A stretch of DNA of 64,000 bases, taken from Actinomadura pelletieri DSM 43383. GTDB lineage: Bacteria > Actinomycetota > Actinomycetes > Streptosporangiales > Streptosporangiaceae. Below the pieces are notes generated by a model, which searched no databases, was not told the origin of the DNA, and saw only the letters and a program-made list of their open reading frames with translations. Within the stretch, counting starts at the first letter, position 1. Each line of letters opens with the position of its first letter. Below, piece by piece: positions 34,288 to 41,942 of this stretch. The stretch lies in the NCBI RefSeq assembly GCF_003634705.1, contig NZ_RBWU01000001.1, positions 1,104,952 through 1,168,951 on the forward strand, in the 5' to 3' direction. Both the position numbers and the translations under genes were made by a program.

Positions 34288-34978
34288 GCCGCCCGTCATC
34301 GAGGTCGTGGGCGTCAGCCGCCGGTACGCGGCCACGCGGGCGCTGCTCGAGACCGACCTCGCGGTGGGCCCGGGGGAGATCGTGGGCGTCTCCGGGCCGT
34401 CCGGCTCGGGCAAGTCCACCCTGCTGCGCCTGCTCGCCGCGATCGAGCCGCCGGACACGGGCGAGGTCCTGCTCGGCGGTGCGCCCGCCTGGGTCCGCAG
34501 GTACGGCAGGCGCCGTCGCCGTCCGCCCCGCCCCGGTTACGTGATGCCGGTCTTCCAGAACCCGTTCAGCAGCCTGGACGTGCGCTGGCCGATCTGGCGC
34601 AGCCTCACCGAGCCGGTCGCGGTCACCAGGCGGGTGTCCCGTGCCGAGCGCCGCACCCTGGCCGGTGAGCGGCTGGACGCCGTCGGACTGGGCGGCCTCT
34701 CCCTGGACGCGATGCCGTCCGAGCTGTCGATCGGCCAGTGCCAGCGTGTGGCGATCGCCAGGGCTCTGGCCGCGGCGCCGGCCGCCGTCGTGGCCGACGA
34801 GCCGACGAGCGCGCTGGACGTGACGACCGTCGCGGGCATCCTGCCCCTGTTCCGGCGGGTGGCGGCGGAGGGCACCGCCCTCGTCCTGGTCAGCCACGAC
34901 GAGAACATGTTGCGCGCGCTGTGCGACCGGGTGCACCCGATGGCGGCGGGACGACTCGGCGAGATGCTAGTATGCTAG
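34280..34978 (+). CDS. ABC importer ATPase 2 (OppF/NikE-like), 232 aa
   Basis: ATG at 34280. Walker A GPSGSGKSTLLR, Q-loop VMPVFQNPFSSLD, a signature variant ELSIGQCQRVAIA, Walker B AVVADEPTSALD, H-loop LVSHDENMLRALCD. The signature reads LSIGQ rather than LSGGQ, a known variant in some OppF/NikE proteins. It is shorter than usual OppF (no C-terminal extension). The stop codon lies within a palindrome in front of the RHH gene. Confidence 0.88.
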   Translation: MGEPPVIEVVGVSRRYAATRALLETDLAVGPGEIVGVSGPSGSGKSTLLRLLAAIEPPDTGEVLLGGAPAWVRRYGRRRRRPPRPGYVMPVFQNPFSSLDVRWPIWRSLTEPVAVTRRVSRAERRTLAGERLDAVGLGGLSLDAMPSELSIGQCQRVAIARALAAAPAAVVADEPTSALDVTTVAGILPLFRRVAAEGTALVLVSHDENMLRALCDRVHPMAAGRLGEMLVC

Positions 34979-34980
34979 CA
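34965..34980 (+). promoter_or_regulatory. Near-perfect 16-bp palindrome before the RHH gene
   Basis: TGCTAGTATGCTAGCA differs from its own reverse complement only at two central symmetric positions. It spans the stop codon of the ATPase gene and ends 4 bp before the ATG at 34985. It is a candidate autoregulatory operator for the encoded ribbon-helix-helix protein, or an internal promoter control site. Confidence 0.55.
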
Positions 34981-34984
34981 AGCT

Positions 34985-35143
34985 ATGAAACGTCAGCAGT
35001 TCAACGTCTATCTCCCACCCGAGCTGATCAAGGCGGTCAAGCACGCCGCCATCGACCATGGCGTCACGCTGTCGGCGATGGTGGAGCGGGCCCTGCTCGA
35101 CCACCTGGCCGAACTCCGGAAGACGGAGGACGAGGAGTCATGA
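34985..35143 (+). CDS. Ribbon-helix-helix (CopG/NikR-like) regulator, 52 aa
   Basis: MKRQQFNVYLPPELIKAVKH is a textbook ribbon-helix-helix: a strand, then helix, then HGVTLSAMVERALLDHLAEL as the second helix. It follows the last importer gene by 6 bp and its stop overlaps the VOC gene start (ATGA). In Escherichia coli nikR also follows nikE, but that protein has a C-terminal nickel-binding domain that is missing here. It probably dimerises and binds the palindrome; metal sensing, if any, would need a partner. Confidence 0.75.
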   Translation: MKRQQFNVYLPPELIKAVKHAAIDHGVTLSAMVERALLDHLAELRKTEDEES

Positions 35144-35529
35144 TCGTGATGCCGGTGGTCTACGCCTCGGCCGTGGACCGGTCACTGGGCTTCTACCAGG
35201 CGCTCGGGCTGACGGTGCGGGTCAGGGGACGCAGCGGGAACTGGGCCGAACTCGCCGCCTCCGACGGGCTCGTCGCCCTGCACGCCGCCCGGCCGCGCGC
35301 GGACGGCACGGAGCCCGCGGAGCCCGACACCGCCGCGTCCGCCGGTGCCGTGGAACTCTGCCTGGTCAGCGAGACACCTCTGGACGATCTCGTCCAGCGC
35401 ATGGAGCGGGCGGGGATCGAACCCGTTCGCGGCATCTCCGACGAGGCGTTCGGGCGCTCGGTCGTCTTCGCCGACCCGGACGGGCTCCTGATCCAGATCA
35501 ACGAACACGACGAGGAGCTGTACACCTGA
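35140..35529 (+). CDS. VOC-superfamily (glyoxalase/bleomycin-resistance-like) protein, 129 aa
   Basis: ATG at 35140 overlaps the RHH stop. There are two beta-alpha-beta-beta-beta modules: MPVVYASAVDRSLGFYQALG and ELCLVSETPLDDLVQRMERA, ending SVVFADPDGLLIQINEHDEE. The final Glu of LIQINE is the usual metal ligand position in this superfamily. Substrate unknown: it could be a metal-dependent isomerase/dioxygenase or a ligand-binding protein. Its place in a transport operon suggests a role in handling the transported compound; that is inference. Confidence 0.8.
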   Translation: MIVMPVVYASAVDRSLGFYQALGLTVRVRGRSGNWAELAASDGLVALHAARPRADGTEPAEPDTAASAGAVELCLVSETPLDDLVQRMERAGIEPVRGISDEAFGRSVVFADPDGLLIQINEHDEELYT

Positions 35530-35565
35530 CGCCGGCGCCCGCCGCGCGAGAGACGGAGACCGACA

Positions 35566-37287
35566 ATGATGGTGCATCGCCGCCTGCTGTCCCTGGCGGG
35601 CGACATCCGCTTCCCGCTGGCGCTCAACATCGTCCTGGGGCTGGCCGTCGCCGCGGCCTACATCACCCAGGGCCTGCTCGTGGCCCAGGTACTCGCCCGC
35701 CTGCTCGACGGGCAGGGGCTCGAATCCACCACCTGGCTCCTGGTGTGGCTGGCCGTGGTGGTGGCCGCGAGGCTGGTGCTCCTGGTACTGGCCGAGGTCG
35801 CGGCCCAACGCACGGCCCACGCCGTGAAGGAGCGCGTGCGAGGCAGGCTCTACGACAAGCTGCTGCACCTCGGGCCCGGCTATCTCACGCTGAAACGCAG
35901 CGGGGACGTGCGCACGGTACTCGTCGACGGGGTCGAGGCCCTGGAGGCGTACTACAGCCGGTACCTGCCGACCGTCGCGCTGTGCCTGCTCGGTCCGACC
36001 GGGATTCTGATCTACCTGGCCACCCGCGATCCGATCTCGGCGGCGATCATCGCGGTCTGCATCGCGCTGATCCTGGTCGGGCCACGCCTGCTGGACAGGA
36101 TGCTGGCCCAGAAGGGCGCGGAGAACTGGGAGGCGTACGGCAGGCTCAGCTCCGACTACCTCGACGTGATGCAGGGCATGACCACGCTCAAGGCCTTCAA
36201 CGCCACGGCCCGTGAACGCCTGACCTTGTCGCGGCGAGCCGAGGAGTTGCGCGAGGCCACGATGCGCCAGCTGGGCGTCTCGCTGGTCGACAGCGCCGTG
36301 ACCACGTTCGGTCTGCTGGCCGGGCCGGCCCTGGCGGTCGGCGTGGCCGCCATGCGGCTGGCCTCGGGCTCGGTCGACACGCTGACCCTGTTGCTCGTGC
36401 TGGTGCTCGCCCGCGAGTGCTTCCGCCCGCTGGGCGACCTGTCGAAGTACTGGCACGCCGGATATATCGGCATCTCGTCCAGTCAGCAGATCCACGACCT
36501 CCTGCGGGAGAACCCGCTGGTGGAGGAGCCCGCGCGGCCGCGGCCGCTGGGCGCTCCCCGCGTCACCTTCGACAACGTCACCTTCCGCTACCCGGAGCGC
36601 GAGCGACCGGCGGTGCGCGGCTTCACGCTGGACATCGAGCCGGGCGAGACCGTGGCCGTGGTCGGGCCGTCGGGCGCGGGCAAGTCGACGCTCGTCGCGC
36701 TGCTGTTGCGCCACTTCGACGTCACCGAGGGCGGCGTGCGCATCGGCGGCGTCGACGTGCGCGAGGCGGCGCTCACCGACCTGCGCGCGAGGGTGGCCGT
36801 GGTCGCCCAGGACACCTACCTGTTCACCGGCACCGTCGCCGACAACATCCGGCTCGGCCGCCCGGACGCCGGCGACGAGGAGGTCGTCGAGGCGGCGAAG
36901 GCGGCCCACATCCACGACTTCATCGCCGGCCTGCCCGACGGCTACGCCACCCCGGTGAGCGAGCGCGGGCTGACGCTGTCGGGCGGGCAGCGTCAGCGCG
37001 TCGCGATCGCCCGCGCCCTCCTGGCGGACGCGCCGATCCTGGTGCTCGACGAGGCCACCTCCAGCGTGGACGCGGCGGGCGAGGCCCTCATCCAGGACGC
37101 GCTGAGCCGGGTCACCGCCGGACGCACCACGCTCGTGGTCGCGCACCGGCTGTCCACCGTCCGCGCGGCCGACCGGATCGTGCTCATGCGCGACGGCGAG
37201 ATCCGCGAGATCGGCGACCACCACGAGCTGATGGGACGCGACGGCGACTACGCACGGCTCGTGGCCGCCCAGGAGGTGACGGCATGA
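35566..37287 (+). CDS. ABC transporter, exporter fold, half-transporter 1, 573 aa
   Basis: ATG at 35566 (MMVHRRLLSLAGDIRFPLAL). Six membrane helices fill residues ~15-320; the nucleotide domain follows with Walker A VGPSGAGKSTLVALLL, signature LTLSGGQRQRVAIARALL, Walker B ILVLDEATSSVD and H-loop VVAHRLSTVRAAD. It is one half of a heterodimer with the next gene (4-bp overlap). CydDC, IrtAB and YbtPQ share this layout; with the adjacent Nik-type importer a siderophore/metallophore role is plausible but unproven. Confidence 0.87.
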   Translation: MMVHRRLLSLAGDIRFPLALNIVLGLAVAAAYITQGLLVAQVLARLLDGQGLESTTWLLVWLAVVVAARLVLLVLAEVAAQRTAHAVKERVRGRLYDKLLHLGPGYLTLKRSGDVRTVLVDGVEALEAYYSRYLPTVALCLLGPTGILIYLATRDPISAAIIAVCIALILVGPRLLDRMLAQKGAENWEAYGRLSSDYLDVMQGMTTLKAFNATARERLTLSRRAEELREATMRQLGVSLVDSAVTTFGLLAGPALAVGVAAMRLASGSVDTLTLLLVLVLARECFRPLGDLSKYWHAGYIGISSSQQIHDLLRENPLVEEPARPRPLGAPRVTFDNVTFRYPERERPAVRGFTLDIEPGETVAVVGPSGAGKSTLVALLLRHFDVTEGGVRIGGVDVREAALTDLRARVAVVAQDTYLFTGTVADNIRLGRPDAGDEEVVEAAKAAHIHDFIAGLPDGYATPVSERGLTLSGGQRQRVAIARALLADAPILVLDEATSSVDAAGEALIQDALSRVTAGRTTLVVAHRLSTVRAADRIVLMRDGEIREIGDHHELMGRDGDYARLVAAQEVTA

Positions 37288-39074
37288 GCGGCGTCCAGAC
37301 CACTGATGCCGGCCCGCGCCGTCCCGTCCTGGCGCTGGTCCCCATGGTGTTCGGCCACCCGGTGCTCGCCGGGCTGACGTTGCTGGCCGGGCTGCTGTCG
37401 CATGGCCTGGGCATCGCGGCGGCCGCGATGACCGCCTGGATGGTCGGCGAGGCCGTCACCGGTCCCGGCCCCACCTCGCTGTCGACGATCTTCTGGATGC
37501 TGATCCTGCTGGTCGTCGCCGCCGCGCTCGCCCGATGGTGGCAGATGTGGGTGGCGCACGACCTGGCCTACCGGCTGTTGGCGACCATGCGCATCCGGCT
37601 CTTCGACGGGCTGGAACGGCGCGCCCCCGGCTTCCTCCTCGGCCGCCGCACCGGCGACCTGGCGGGCACCGTCACGGCCGACGTGGAGACCACCGAATGG
37701 TTCTACGCGCACACGGTCATCGACTACGCCGTGGCCGCGCTGGTCGCGGTCGGCTCCACGGTCGTGCTCGCCTTCTTCCACCCGCTGCCGGCGCTGGTGG
37801 TCGGCGTGTTCCTGGTCCTGCTGGCCACGGTGCCGGTGTGGCTGGCCGGGCAGGCCGACAGGCAGGGCAGGCGGTTGCGCGAGGAACTCGGCGTGCTGGG
37901 CGCCGAGGTCGTCGACGGCGTGCAGGGCATGCGGGAGCTGGTCACCTTCGGGCGCGGCGCCGACTACGCGCGGCGGCTGCGCGAACGCACGCGCACGCTC
38001 CAGGACCGGCAACTCGCCTACGGTCGCCGCTCCGGAATCGAGCAGGCCGTCACGGACGGCCTGGTCTCGGGCGGGTTCACGGCCGTGCTCATCGTGACCG
38101 CCCTCCTGGTCGCCGCGGACGACCTGTCACCGGCGACGCTGCCGGCCGTGGTGATCCTGTCGGTGTCGGCGTTCGGCCCGGTCGTCGACGTCACCGGCAC
38201 CGCCCGAGCGCTGGGCCAGATCCGTGCGGCGTCCCGCCGCGTCTTCACGGTGAGCAGGCAACGACCCGCCGTCAGCGACGCCGGTACCCGCGCGCCGGAG
38301 GAGCCGCTGACGGCCCATGTGAAGTTCGACGACGTGCGGTTCTCCTACACCCCGGACGCCGCGCCCGCACTCGACGGCGCCACGTTCGAGGTGCGGCCCG
38401 GCGAGACCGTCGCCCTCGTCGGCCACTCGGGAGCCGGCAAGTCCACCTGCGCCAACCTGCTGCTGCGCTTCTGGGACACCCGGGAGGGCGCGGTCACGAT
38501 CGGCGGCCGTGATCTGCGGAGCCTGCCGCAGCGGCACATCCGCGACCTCGTGACGATCGTCCCGCAGGACGTCTACCTGTTCAACCGGTCGGTGAAGGAG
38601 AACATCCGGCTCGGCCGCCCCGACGCCACCGACCGGGAGGTCGCCGAAGCGGCCGAGCGGGCGCGCGTGGCGGAGTTCGTCGGCGGCCTGCCCGACGGCT
38701 ACGACACCGTCTGCGGCGAACGCGGCGCGCAACTGTCGGGCGGGCAGCGCCAGCGCGTCGCGATCGCCCGCGTGCTCCTCCGCGACCGCCCGATACTCAT
38801 CCTCGACGAGGCGGTCTCCAACCTCGACGCGGAGAACGAGGAGGCGTTGCGGGCCGCGGTGCGGACCGCCAGGCAGGGCCGCACCACACTGCTGATCGCC
38901 CACCGCCTGTCCACGATCCGGTCGGCCGACCGGATCGTGGTGCTGGACAAGGGCAGGGTCGCGGAACAGGGAACCCACGGCGAACTCGTGGCCGCGAACG
39001 GAGCCTACGCACGCCTCCTGGCCCGGCAGGTGGGCGTGACGGACGAGAACGACGCTAGCCCTCGTCGGTCTTGA
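37284..39074 (+). CDS. ABC transporter, exporter fold, half-transporter 2, 596 aa
   Basis: ATG at 37284 with AGGAGGTGA immediately before it. N-terminal membrane domain (VLAGLTLLAGLLSHGLGIAA through LVSGGFTAVLIVTALLVAAD). Nucleotide domain with Walker A GHSGAGKSTCANLLL, signature AQLSGGQRQRVAIARVLL, Walker B ILILDEAVSNLD and H-loop LIAHRLSTIRSAD. Both halves keep catalytic Glu, so both sites look competent. It ends the metal-type operon. Confidence 0.87.
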   Translation: MSGVQTTDAGPRRPVLALVPMVFGHPVLAGLTLLAGLLSHGLGIAAAAMTAWMVGEAVTGPGPTSLSTIFWMLILLVVAAALARWWQMWVAHDLAYRLLATMRIRLFDGLERRAPGFLLGRRTGDLAGTVTADVETTEWFYAHTVIDYAVAALVAVGSTVVLAFFHPLPALVVGVFLVLLATVPVWLAGQADRQGRRLREELGVLGAEVVDGVQGMRELVTFGRGADYARRLRERTRTLQDRQLAYGRRSGIEQAVTDGLVSGGFTAVLIVTALLVAADDLSPATLPAVVILSVSAFGPVVDVTGTARALGQIRAASRRVFTVSRQRPAVSDAGTRAPEEPLTAHVKFDDVRFSYTPDAAPALDGATFEVRPGETVALVGHSGAGKSTCANLLLRFWDTREGAVTIGGRDLRSLPQRHIRDLVTIVPQDVYLFNRSVKENIRLGRPDATDREVAEAAERARVAEFVGGLPDGYDTVCGERGAQLSGGQRQRVAIARVLLRDRPILILDEAVSNLDAENEEALRAAVRTARQGRTTLLIAHRLSTIRSADRIVVLDKGRVAEQGTHGELVAANGAYARLLARQVGVTDENDASPRRS

Positions 39075-39160
39075 GGGGACGGGCGCAGGTGCGGGTGATC
39101 GCGGCCAGGACGTGGTCGCGGGCGGTGTCGGCCGTGCACAGGTCGGTGAGGACGTAATAG
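39055..39160 (-). pseudogene. C-terminal fragment of an unidentified (perhaps TetR-type) regulator
   Basis: The minus strand ends YYVLTDLCTADTARDHVLAA followed by ITRTCARPLKTDEG and a stop. The piece is only ~36 residues and helical, as in the last helix of many TetR proteins; the identification is weak. Its 5' part is missing and abuts the interior of an MFS gene running the other way. The stop end overlaps the 3' end of the ABC gene. Confidence 0.35.
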
Positions 39161-39161
39161 G

Positions 39162-39711
39162 CCAGTCCTTCGGCTTCCTGACCCTCTACATGCAGAACGT
39201 CCTGCACCTGGACGCGCTGGAGACCGGGCTGGGGTTCCTGCCGCACACCGTGCTGACCTTGCTGGTCGGGCTCCGGGTCACTCCCCGGCTGATGCGGCAC
39301 GTTGACAGCCGGGTGCTGGTCGTAGCGGGGGTGTGGGTCGCCGCGGCCGGGTTCGCCTGGCAGAGCCGGATCACCGTCGACGACACCTACTGGACCGGTG
39401 TGGCGGGGCCGGCGGTGCTGATGTCGGTCGGGGGTGCCCTGTTCAACACCCCGCTCACGGCCACCGTCACCTCCGGTGTTGACGCCGGGGACGCCGGGGC
39501 GGCCTCGGGGCTGATGAACACCGCCAAACAGGTCGGCGGCGCACTCGGCCCGGCGGCGCTGGTCGCCGTCACCACCGGCCCGGCCACCGGCGAGGCGGCG
39601 CTGGCCGCGCAGTACGGCCGGGCGTTCGCGTTGACCGCGGCCGTGCTGGCGGTGGTCGGTGTGCTGGCGGCATGGCTGCCGCGCCGCCGCGACGACACCC
39701 CGGGTCGGTGA
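39162..39711 (+). pseudogene. MFS (DHA2-type) efflux pump, C-terminal fragment
   Basis: Starts in mid-helix FGFLTLYMQNVLHLDALETG, the extracellular side region of 14-helix drug pumps. It continues through FLPHTVLTLLVGLRVTPRLM, a membrane segment AVLMSVGGALFNTPLTATVT, GAASGLMNTAKQVGGALGPA and a final helix FALTAAVLAVVGVLAAWLPR. Roughly the last 180 of ~480 residues remain. The N-terminal half, start and promoter are lost. Non-functional. Confidence 0.8.
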
Positions 39712-39911
39712 CCCGCCGTCCTTCACGGGCGGCAGTCCGGCAGGCCACAGCGACCTGGCCATAGGGCTGGGAGTTCTCTTTGCCGGACGGGACGTGCCCG
39801 GCGCTCAGCGAGCTCCGGCATAAGCCCGGGAGGTGCCCTGTGAGTGCCCTGGCCGGATTTCCCTGGACATTTCATACTCGGTCGCGGCATTCGAGGAACT
39901 CAAGGGGAACA

Positions 39912-40295
39912 GTGAAGAATATCAAGAGCCGTATCGCGATTCTGGCCACGGCCACGGCGATGTTCTGCGCGTCGGGTGCGATCGTGACTTCGCCCGTTCT
40001 CGCCGCGACCGGATGGAACCGGTGCCCGGTGGGCTACTACTGCGTCTTCGACGGCCATGACGGGACCGGAACGATGGCCTACTTCAAGTGGGGTTCGCCT
40101 AACCTGGCCGACCAGAATATGGACAACAAAGTGAGCTCCTACTGGAACCGGACGACTCGGTACTTCGGTGTTTATGGCGGCTACAACTACACCGGCTGGG
40201 GCCTGTGGGGCCAGAAGGGAGAATACAGGAGTAACATTCCGGCCCACTACTACGCCCACAACCGGGCGAGCTCCTTGAGGGCCGTCCAGGTCTAG
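39912..40295 (+). CDS. Secreted peptidase-inhibitor I36-type protein, 127 aa
   Basis: GTG at 39912 after AAGGGGAAC. The signal peptide (KSRIAILATATAMFCASGAI, cleavage after PVLAA) leads a mature ~90-residue domain beginning WNRCPVGYYCVFDGHDGTG, with MAYFKWGSPNLADQNMDNKV and repeats of Tyr/Trp-rich strands (YGGYNYTGWGLWG). The CP-x-GYYC-xF start and Gly/Tyr beta-sandwich fit the I36 inhibitor (SMPI-like) family. It is exported, possibly binding metalloproteases or cell-wall material. Confidence 0.85.
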   Translation: MKNIKSRIAILATATAMFCASGAIVTSPVLAATGWNRCPVGYYCVFDGHDGTGTMAYFKWGSPNLADQNMDNKVSSYWNRTTRYFGVYGGYNYTGWGLWGQKGEYRSNIPAHYYAHNRASSLRAVQV

Positions 40296-40380
40296 GCGAG
40301 GCACCGCTGGAGCCGAGGTCCGCGCGGCATCTCGGCGGTATCCCATGCCTGGAGTATCCGTCCCTCCGATGCGGTGGGAG

Positions 40381-40409
40381 AAGGGGCAGCAGATCGCCTG
40401 CTGCCCCTT
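40381..40409. terminator. Bidirectional terminator
   Basis: AAGGGGCAGCAG (40381-40392) pairs perfectly with CTGCTGCCCCTT (40398-40409) around ATCGC, between two convergent genes (39912+ and 40456-). Confidence 0.85.
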
Positions 40410-40455
40410 CGCATTTCCCCCGACGCGCGCTCCCGCAGCTACTGAGGCGTCATTC

Positions 40456-41217
40456 TCAAGGTGAAGTCGAAAAGGTGATGAAGCCGCCGGTGTCGGTGAC
40501 GCTTACTGACTGGCCGTCCTTCTGCCCCATCACTTTGGTGACCGCTGGATGCGGTGCTTGCGGGTGCTGCGCCGGACGGTAGTTGCAGGGAATGGCTCGT
40601 CCACTGACCAGGTAGGTGCCGACCGAGGTCCCGTTTCCCGTACGGCGGTTGCTCTCGTCATAGATACCGGAGGTGGTCAACGTCCAGATCATGAACTGGC
40701 CGGGGCGGAAGTTGCCCGGGTTGATCGTCATTTTCCAGCCGCCGGACGGCCGTGGGAGTCGGCTCGGCACGGTGTAGAGGCCGTCCGGCATGTCGTAGAC
40801 GTTCGGCGGCAGGTCGACCGGCTTGGCATGGGGCTGCGGGCACACCTTGCCCTCGGGGATGGAGTACACGGTCGCCGGTACGCCCAGGGAGCGCAGTTCG
40901 CGCGAGAGCGCGTCGGCGTTGCGGGAGTCCAGGATCTCCTGGGTGACCTTGACGGTGACCAGACCGGACGGATCCCGCGTCACCGCGTAGGCGGGCTGCG
41001 CGCTTCCCGTCCAGGTCAGCAGCCCGGCCGTGACGGCGGTCGCCGCGCCCAGCGCGCCCGCGATGCCCCACGCAGACCGCGGGTGCGCCAGCCTGCGCGG
41101 CGACCGGACCGCCGACGCGCCCTGCTCCTGCCTGGCGGCGACCACCGCGGTCAGCTCGGCCAGCCGCCGTTCCTGGTAGCCCGCGAGCGGGGTTTCTTCG
41201 GTGGGGATGCTGTTCAT
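40456..41217 (-). CDS. Membrane-anchored sigma-factor partner protein, 253 aa
   Basis: ATG at 41217 overlaps the sigma stop by 4 bp. The cytosolic head (ERRLAELTAVVAARQEQGAS) is followed by one membrane helix (WGIAGALGAATAVTAGLLTW, ~50-70). The outer domain reads SGLVTVKVTQEILDSRNADA, LRSLGVPATVYSIPEGKVC, and a beta-rich C-terminus. No H-x3-C-x2-C zinc finger is present. The layout parallels the CU044_5270 pair at 25.4-27.0 kb: sigma gene then an exported partner. Function: likely regulation of the sigma factor; inference. Confidence 0.7.
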   Translation of the reverse strand: MNSIPTEETPLAGYQERRLAELTAVVAARQEQGASAVRSPRRLAHPRSAWGIAGALGAATAVTAGLLTWTGSAQPAYAVTRDPSGLVTVKVTQEILDSRNADALSRELRSLGVPATVYSIPEGKVCPQPHAKPVDLPPNVYDMPDGLYTVPSRLPRPSGGWKMTINPGNFRPGQFMIWTLTTSGIYDESNRRTGNGTSVGTYLVSGRAIPCNYRPAQHPQAPHPAVTKVMGQKDGQSVSVTDTGGFITFSTSP

Positions 41218-41843
41218 GAGGAGGCTCCCTTCGCCAACGGGGACGGTGAATTGGCGGTCGACCGGGCGGGTGTCGCGTGATCTGGGGGAACGGCGGCCTT
41301 CAGCCGTCTTCGGGCGCGGTGCAGCCGAACCCGGGCGGTGCCGTCCCGGATGCCCAGCGCCGCGGCCGCCTCGGCCAGGGGCAGGCCGTCCAGGTCGACG
41401 AGCTCGATGACACTGCGCAGCCGCCTGGGAAGCACGGACAGCGTCACGTACAGGTCCCGCGCCGCTCGCTCGGCGTCGATCTGCTCTTCCAGCCGGACGA
41501 TGTCGTCGCCGTCCAGATGGCGATGACCGCCCGCCCGCTGTGCCTTGTCGAGCTCACCGGAATGGCGCCGCCACTCGGCGGCCACCACGTTCCGGGCGAT
41601 GCCCAGCAGCCACGCTCGCGGGGTTCCCCTGCCGACCTGATACCGCTCGGCCGCATCGATCGCGACCAGGAACACCTCGGTGGTCAGATCGTCGACCGTG
41701 TGCGGATCGGAGATCCGGCGAGCCACGAAGCGGGTCACGTCCGCGACATGCCGCCTGTAGAACACTTCCAGCGCCGCCGGATCGCGACCGATCGCGGTGA
41801 CGTCCACCGGATCTGTTTCCACGACCGGCTTCTCATCTCCCAT
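41214..41843 (-). CDS. ECF RNA polymerase sigma factor, 209 aa
   Basis: ATG at 41843 (MGDEKPVVETDPVDVTAIGR) with GGGAGG 6 nt upstream. Region 2: ALEVFYRRHVADVTRFVARR followed by DDLTTEVFLVAIDAAERYQV and PRAWLLGIARNVVAAEWRRH. Region 4: LSVLPRRLRSVIELVDLDGL then AAAALGIRDGTARVRLHRAR. Promoter specificity is unknown. First gene of a two-gene operon. Confidence 0.9.
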   Translation of the reverse strand: MGDEKPVVETDPVDVTAIGRDPAALEVFYRRHVADVTRFVARRISDPHTVDDLTTEVFLVAIDAAERYQVGRGTPRAWLLGIARNVVAAEWRRHSGELDKAQRAGGHRHLDGDDIVRLEEQIDAERAARDLYVTLSVLPRRLRSVIELVDLDGLPLAEAAAALGIRDGTARVRLHRARRRLKAAVPPDHATPARSTANSPSPLAKGASS

Positions 41844-41942
41844 CCAAGGCCTCCCGCCATGTGCCGTTTCCACTTCTTGACGGGAGGGCCTCGTCGCGTT
41901 ACACCGCTCCTCGCGCACGCATGGGTGAACGTCGGGCTCGGG

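Noticed and set aside
35182..37224. 680-codon minus-strand frame opposite the VOC and ABC genes
   Set aside because: Composition is that of an antisense shadow (Arg/Gly/His/Gln-rich), and clear ABC motifs lie on the other strand.
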